From Gerris lacustris (lineage: Eukaryota; Arthropoda; Insecta; Hemiptera; Gerridae), in NCBI GenBank assembly GCA_951217055.1, contig OX578277.1:100567511-100631510 (forward strand): a stretch of DNA of 64,000 bases, in the 5' to 3' direction. Shown piece by piece: positions 59,236-64,000 of this stretch. A program made the position numbers and the translations under genes. The notes below the pieces were generated by a model. The model had not been told where the DNA came from. It made no database searches and saw nothing but the letters and a program-made list of their open reading frames with translations. Every line of letters starts with the position of its first letter. The stretch's first letter is position 1.

Positions 59236-59640
59236 GTAAGATAAAGTTGTAGTCTAGTGTATTGTCCATATTTTTATAATAAGTAGTTCAATACTGATTC
59301 ACTAATAAAATTTATTATAATTAAGAGATTTAAAGAAAATTGTAAAAAGGAAGAAAAGTAAAAGAACACGTTGTGTGAGAAGCTGTGTTACTCATATAAT
59401 GTTTTAGTAGGGTAGAAAAGAGAGATCTGGCACAGGGCTCATGAGTAACCTTTTGGTCACGGGTACCCCCACCCCCACTATGACCTCCACTAAACCCGCA
59501 ACACCTGACCACATCCGGTTATTGACCTTGACCCCAATTCCACGTATTATTATTAATTATTTGATTGACTAATAATCCCAAAAATGTATGTACCTCTAGC
59601 ATGATGGATTTCTGCACATCATTGTTATAATTTAAGGTTA
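59236..59640. other. SLC5 intron 7, no feature seen
   Basis: No exon or repeat recognised. Confidence 0.5.
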
Positions 59641-60352
59641 CTAGGCATCGCTTGGCTCTATCATTGAAGCGAGAGTATAGTAATAAATATGTATTGAATA
59701 TTGAAAAAATAGATAATCATGAATCATAATGAGTTGATAGATAATGGGTATAGTAGTAGTGCAGCGGCTAGTAGTAAGGGAACCACCCCGCATTCTTACT
59801 ATTCCTCTAACCACACATCTCCTTTTCAATTATTATAAAATGTATCTCTTTGCTACAAAAAAACTACTGCATATATCAAATTGAAATTTTGCATGCCAGT
59901 TTCAATTGTGCATTAGATGGTGTATATGAAGTTTTATAAAATCGTTACGTTAGAACGTAAGATATCGGTGAAAAGGCTGTTTTCTCTATTATAAACGTTT
60001 AGGTCCCCTTTAATAGTTTCATAGTTCATAGCGGCGACGCTGTTGGTTTTACTAATAACATTTATTTGAAAAAAAGGCCCGTCTCATCGAATAGATGATG
60101 ATAGAATCTTTTCCCGTCCTAGAATTCCAATTTAATTTTTGAACCTCTCGTTTACGCGAGCGTTGCGCACGTACTCTTGGACGGATCACTTTGTCCAACG
60201 AACTTAGCCTGAGTACACCATTTTCATGTACACCAAATTTCATCTAAATCGGTCAACTTTTACTCAAGTTATCGTCGGACACGTAAACATTACTGACAGA
60301 CAGACAGACAGACAAGATGCATAGTTTGTTGAATGTAAGAAGCTCCCTTCAA
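59641..60352 (-). mobile_element. Helentron-like repeat with CTAG end, copy 3
   Basis: On the minus strand: TTGAAGGGAG start, GTCT microsatellite (60294-60316), CTCGCTTCAATGATAGAGCC and CTAG before T. Closest to the copy at 17846-18583, over its whole length. Confidence 0.7.
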
Positions 60353-61029
60353 TAATATTATTATAACTTTATTATTATATTATTAATGATTTGTTCTAAC
60401 ATTGTGCTACATTGAGATAATACTACGCTGCGTTTACAAGCATTTTCTTTATTTTTAGTGTAGTATAGTACAGAGCATTATTATTGACTTACGCTCTGAC
60501 TCTGTTTTCTCTAACTATTCTGCAACCATAAGATGCAACCTCAAGATTTATATATTGTTGATACTCTCTGGATACATATAGCATGTATATAAATATATTT
60601 CCGATAAAAAGCAATTCGGATTCGAATCTGGTAATTTCTTTTCATTTTAAGGACATAGGGTTTAGAGAAATAGAAATACATTTTTAGACATTCAAACCAT
60701 TCATTTATATAAAATTATACATTTTTATACAACACCGGTATGCTAAGATGGTCCTTTTGAAATCCCAGTACTTGTATTACAATATTCATTTTTCATTATT
60801 GTGTTATACATCAGTGTTACCAAATAATCTTACATTAGAATTATAAAAATCTAAATAAAGATATATAGTCTAGTTAAAGTTACTAAGTACGTATGTGCTT
60901 TCAGTACACACAAATGAAAGTAACAAATCGGACGTGTTAGTTAACCAGCATAATCGGCCAATTCGTTTAAAATGTCTTTTATTTGAAAGTCTGCTTCAGC
61001 TATAAATTTTGAAACAGTCATTATAATAA

Positions 61030-61480
61030 CGGGAACGAAATGCCTTAAAATGCGTTTTTGCTTCCGAGCTTACCGAAGGTAACGGAAGCTATGTGATCGT
61101 TCCGAAGTACAAACATTTTTTATATCTCCGATTTCAAAAATCCGTCATTAATCAGAAATCCGTTTCAGACATCAGGGAACATTTTTGGTTCCGTGTCTGT
61201 CTGTCAATCAATTTTTGTGAACCAACATATCTTAATTACTACTCGTAAAATTTTAATTTGGAGGGTAGGTCATAATTAGCCCATTGTTGGTCCCATATAA
61301 GTTTTAACATTCTATGCCCATTTGTTTCTCTTCAACAAATGCTCAAACTTACATTAATTATCACCTATATCTTCAAAAGTACTCGTCTGATATTTATGAA
61401 ATTTGGAGGGTTTCGTCAAAAGTAGCCCTCAGATAGCCCCAGATTAATTTCAACCATCTGAGCTCCTTAAAGTTTGCTAA
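61030..61480 (+). repeat. Dispersed repeat 'GGAACATTTTTGGTTCC', copy
   Basis: Starts with the hairpin GCTTCCGAGCTTACCGAAGG and continues through GACATCAGGGAACATTTTTG, GTCTGTCTGTCAA and AAATTTGGAGGGT. Confidence 0.62.
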
Positions 61481-61642
61481 ATTGATACTTTAATTAATGT
61501 AAAAAAATCAAAAATGTTTGACAGTTTGAAAAAACGGGGGAAAATGAAATAAATTTGACAATAATATGTTTTAATAGTATAATATCATTTGAGTATACAA
61601 AATAGAACGCAAGGAAGCTATGTGCCACTATAATTGACAGAG

Positions 61643-61921
61643 TAGGGGAGAGCGGGGTTGGTTGGGACAGTGGGATGAATTGGACACTGTTGTTTTTGGT
61701 TGAAAAGAAGGTCAGATTAGCATTGGGATTCATTGGACAAAGTGAAGGTTTTGGAAAAACATAAAAAATTGTATGATAATATTTAAGTCGCTATAAGTCT
61801 GGAATATGTTAGTTAGGATCTCTATGTATGATAATCATACAAAAGCGAAAACGTTCATGCAAAACTGTGGCTCTCTTGGCCTCTAAAAAAAAAGTGTCCC
61901 AACCAACCCCGCTCTCCCCTA
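61643..61921. mobile_element. 279-bp MITE with perfect 27-bp ends
   Basis: TAGGGGAGAGCGGGGTTGGT then TGGGACA matches its complement at the right exactly. If TA is the target duplication the ends are GGGGAGAGC. Subterminal repeats GGGATGAATTGGACA / GGGATTCATTGGACA lie inside. Confidence 0.85.
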
Positions 61922-62145
61922 TTTTTTAAATGCACTGAAGCTATTCCAAAGTCTTTAGCTCAACATTTAAAAAAAGGGGGGGGGGGGGGGGGGGTCCCCA
62001 CAGATTAGGCGACGTATATAAAATTGATTGAAATTAGAACATCGTTGATTTTTTTTTTTTTTTTTATTTAATTGAGGGGGAAGAAGTCGAATAAAACTAA
62101 GTATTTTTTAGGTCTCATAGAGCAAAAGATAATTGGTACAAAAAC

Positions 62146-62341
62146 GAAACCAGGGTGTTAACGAACAAAAACGAAACCAGGGTGTTAACGAACAAAAACG
62201 AAACCAGGGTGTTAACGAACCAAAACGAAACCAGGGTGTTAACGAACAAAAACGAAACCAGGGTGTTAACGAACAAAAACGAAACCAGGGTGTTAACGAA
62301 CAAAAACGAAACCAGGGTGTTAACGAACAAATACGAAACCA
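62146..62341. repeat. 27-bp minisatellite, 7-8 units
   Basis: Unit AAAAACGAAACCAGGGTGTT then AACGAAC. Because 27 is a multiple of three, frames stay open on both strands (for example NEQKRNQGV repeated); these are not taken as genes. Confidence 0.95.
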
Positions 62342-62639
62342 CCTCTTTGGTAATACCTCGCATGACGTATTTTCGTTAAAAGAAATATCAACCCCTTAAC
62401 CTTATAGATAACTTGTTAAACCCCTCGATATTGGGGGATGTTTTTTTTAGATTCCCCATATTTTTCCTGTATTTTCAATTATTGTAAATTAAATAAATAT
62501 TGTAAATAGCTTTCTCGCTTTCTATTTCGTATACTTTAATGTGTATATATGCTTTTACAACCTATTATTGTCAAATGTATTTAATTATTCCCCCTGCTTT
62601 TTAAATCTGTCAAAATTATTTTGATTTTTTACATGAATT

Positions 62640-63060
62640 AAAGTATAAATATAGCAAAGTTTAAGTAGTTCAGACGCGTCTGAAGCAGATTGCTCAAAAT
62701 TAATTCTAACCGTCTAGATGGTTGGAATTAATCTATCTGCGGGCTCGGGCTACTTTTGACAAACCATCCAAATTTCATAAAAATCAGATGAGTACTTTTG
62801 AAGATATAGGAGTAAATAAATTTATGTTTAAGCGCATGTGGAAGAGAAATAAACGGGCGCAGTAGGTTTGTAACTTATAAGAGATCAACAGTAGGCTAAT
62901 TATGACATACCATCCAAATTTCTTTAAATAGTTTTTAGTTTATGTTGGCTTAGTTTTTAGATATGTTGGATCGAAAAAAATTAGTGACAGACAGACACGG
63001 AACCAAAAATGTTCCCCGATGTCTAAAAATTTCTAGGATTTTTTGAAATCGGAGACATAA
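62640..63060 (-). repeat. Dispersed repeat 'GGAACATTTTTGGTTCC', copy
   Basis: Inverted relative to 61030-61480; the two together could fold on each other across about 1.2 kb. Confidence 0.62.
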
Positions 63061-63090
63061 TAATTTCAAGATAAAAAGAACTTTTATATA

Positions 63091-63706
63091 CTACGTTTTT
63101 AAATTTTCTGTTGAATCGTATGTAATGTTGATATTATAATTGTTATTGTTATATAATATATAATGTTAGTGAAAAAAAAAAAAAAATAGTTCCGAATTTA
63201 TTTACTTCACATAAATGACAACCATCTAGAGAGCTGATCTTAAACCTATAACAGGACAAATCTTTGTACAACGGATCTCCCCAACACCAAATCTAAACCG
63301 TGCCATCGATATATTTGACATAATATAAATAATATAATCGATAAATAATATAATTGATATATTTCCTGTTTTGCTGTCATTCAATGTTTATCTCTTATTT
63401 ATTTATTAAAATCACAAATTTGAAACCCGTCAAAATGAAGATTGCGTAAATATGGGATATGGCAAAACAAATAAAATAACTTGCGGATTTTTTCCGAACT
63501 AACTTTCCATAAAGCAAAATGTGCTGAAAACCAATTAAATTCTGATGAAAGATGGCTAAAAGTATTAAAATAATGCATTGTCATCGTGTTCTGAGCTATG
63601 CTAAAAGTTTCAAATGTCTAGCTAGTCGGGAAGTTAGTTAGAAATCGATTGCCAGATTTGTACCGGACAAACAAACAAACAAGAAAGCAAGCTAATAAAA
63701 ACGTAG
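63091..63706. mobile_element. MITE family with CTACGTTTTTA ends, copy 2
   Basis: Inverted ends CTACGTTTTTA / TAAAAACGTAG with TA outside; matches 35209-35795 on the other strand. It appears to sit inside the preceding dispersed repeat, whose hairpin end (CCGTTACCTTTGGTAAGCTC) follows at 63724. Confidence 0.75.
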
Positions 63707-64000
63707 TATAAATGTTGTTTTTCCGTTACCTTTGGTAAGCTCGGTAGCAAAACTGAAATCATTGGAACAGATGAAAAATATAATTAATTAAACATGCTAA
63801 GAACTACCATTTCCTTCTTAAGATAATGGGACAAAATGGGGTAAAAATGTTATGGAGTGCAGTAGTTGATAGAAACCTTAAAAGAAATATATAATAAATT
63901 ATATACTTATGTCATATTATAAAGTATGGCAAGACGAAGACGACGGATTATAAGTTTGAGTGTGTTTTTAGGGTAACTTCTAGATCAATATTTTTTATCC

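Noticed and set aside
60440..60520. Exon 8 of SLC5 after a TTTTTAG
   Set aside because: The required phase gives an immediate stop and no membrane-helix sequence.

Overview
The window is AT-rich eukaryotic DNA, almost certainly from an insect. Evidence: two genes with small GT-AG exons and long introns; a G-protein alpha subunit of the Galpha12/13 (concertina) class; a mariner transposase remnant, LINE reverse-transcriptase sequence and a very dense set of small DNA-transposon relics. Hemiptera is a guess from the general style of the repeats and cannot be settled here. No prokaryotic feature, CRISPR array or rRNA operon was seen.

Two genes are supported, and they diverge. (1) Galpha12/13 lies on the minus strand. 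Four coding exons (42125-41595, 21918-21701, 19708-19490, 16277-16139) join in frame to a complete 368-residue protein with all five guanine-nucleotide motifs and the class C-terminus LMLQ. Its first intron is about 19.7 kb. (2) An SLC5-family sodium:solute symporter lies on the plus strand. Seven coding exons (52940 to 59235) give the first 272 residues; the rest should lie beyond the right edge, since no further exon was found in the last 4.7 kb. About 10.8 kb separates the two start codons. The two products have no obvious shared pathway.

Everything else is intergenic or intronic and mostly mobile DNA. Left flank (1-16 kb): a three-level nested insertion at 481-2078, a mariner deletion derivative, a pogo-like MITE, a microsatellite-bearing repeat, then mostly bare AT-rich DNA. 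Introns 2-3 of Galpha (16-22 kb): a 724-bp foldback with an 8-bp target duplication, a 216-bp near-perfect palindrome of a tRNA-like SINE, pogo-like MITEs and a hAT MITE. Intron 1 (22-41.6 kb): a 5'-truncated LINE with an open reverse-transcriptase frame sitting in a 46-bp tandem array, four other minisatellites, Harbinger-like MITEs, and a 38.2-38.8 kb spot with an NRF-1-like motif, a 50-bp palindrome and a short ORF. Between the genes (42-53 kb): a Harbinger-like foldback close to the Galpha start, two hAT elements with exact 8-bp target duplications, and a possible LTR remnant. SLC5 introns and right edge: further copies of the same families, often inverted relative to the copies inside Galpha.

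The most interesting general observation is that several dispersed families share one layout: subterminal inverted repeats, a microsatellite-like core, and a hairpin at one end. One family ends in CTAG followed by T in all three copies, as Helitron/Helentron relatives do. One of these families carries a 39-nt piece resembling the internal promoter of 5S rRNA next to two strong hairpins, and another carries a tRNA-like B-box.
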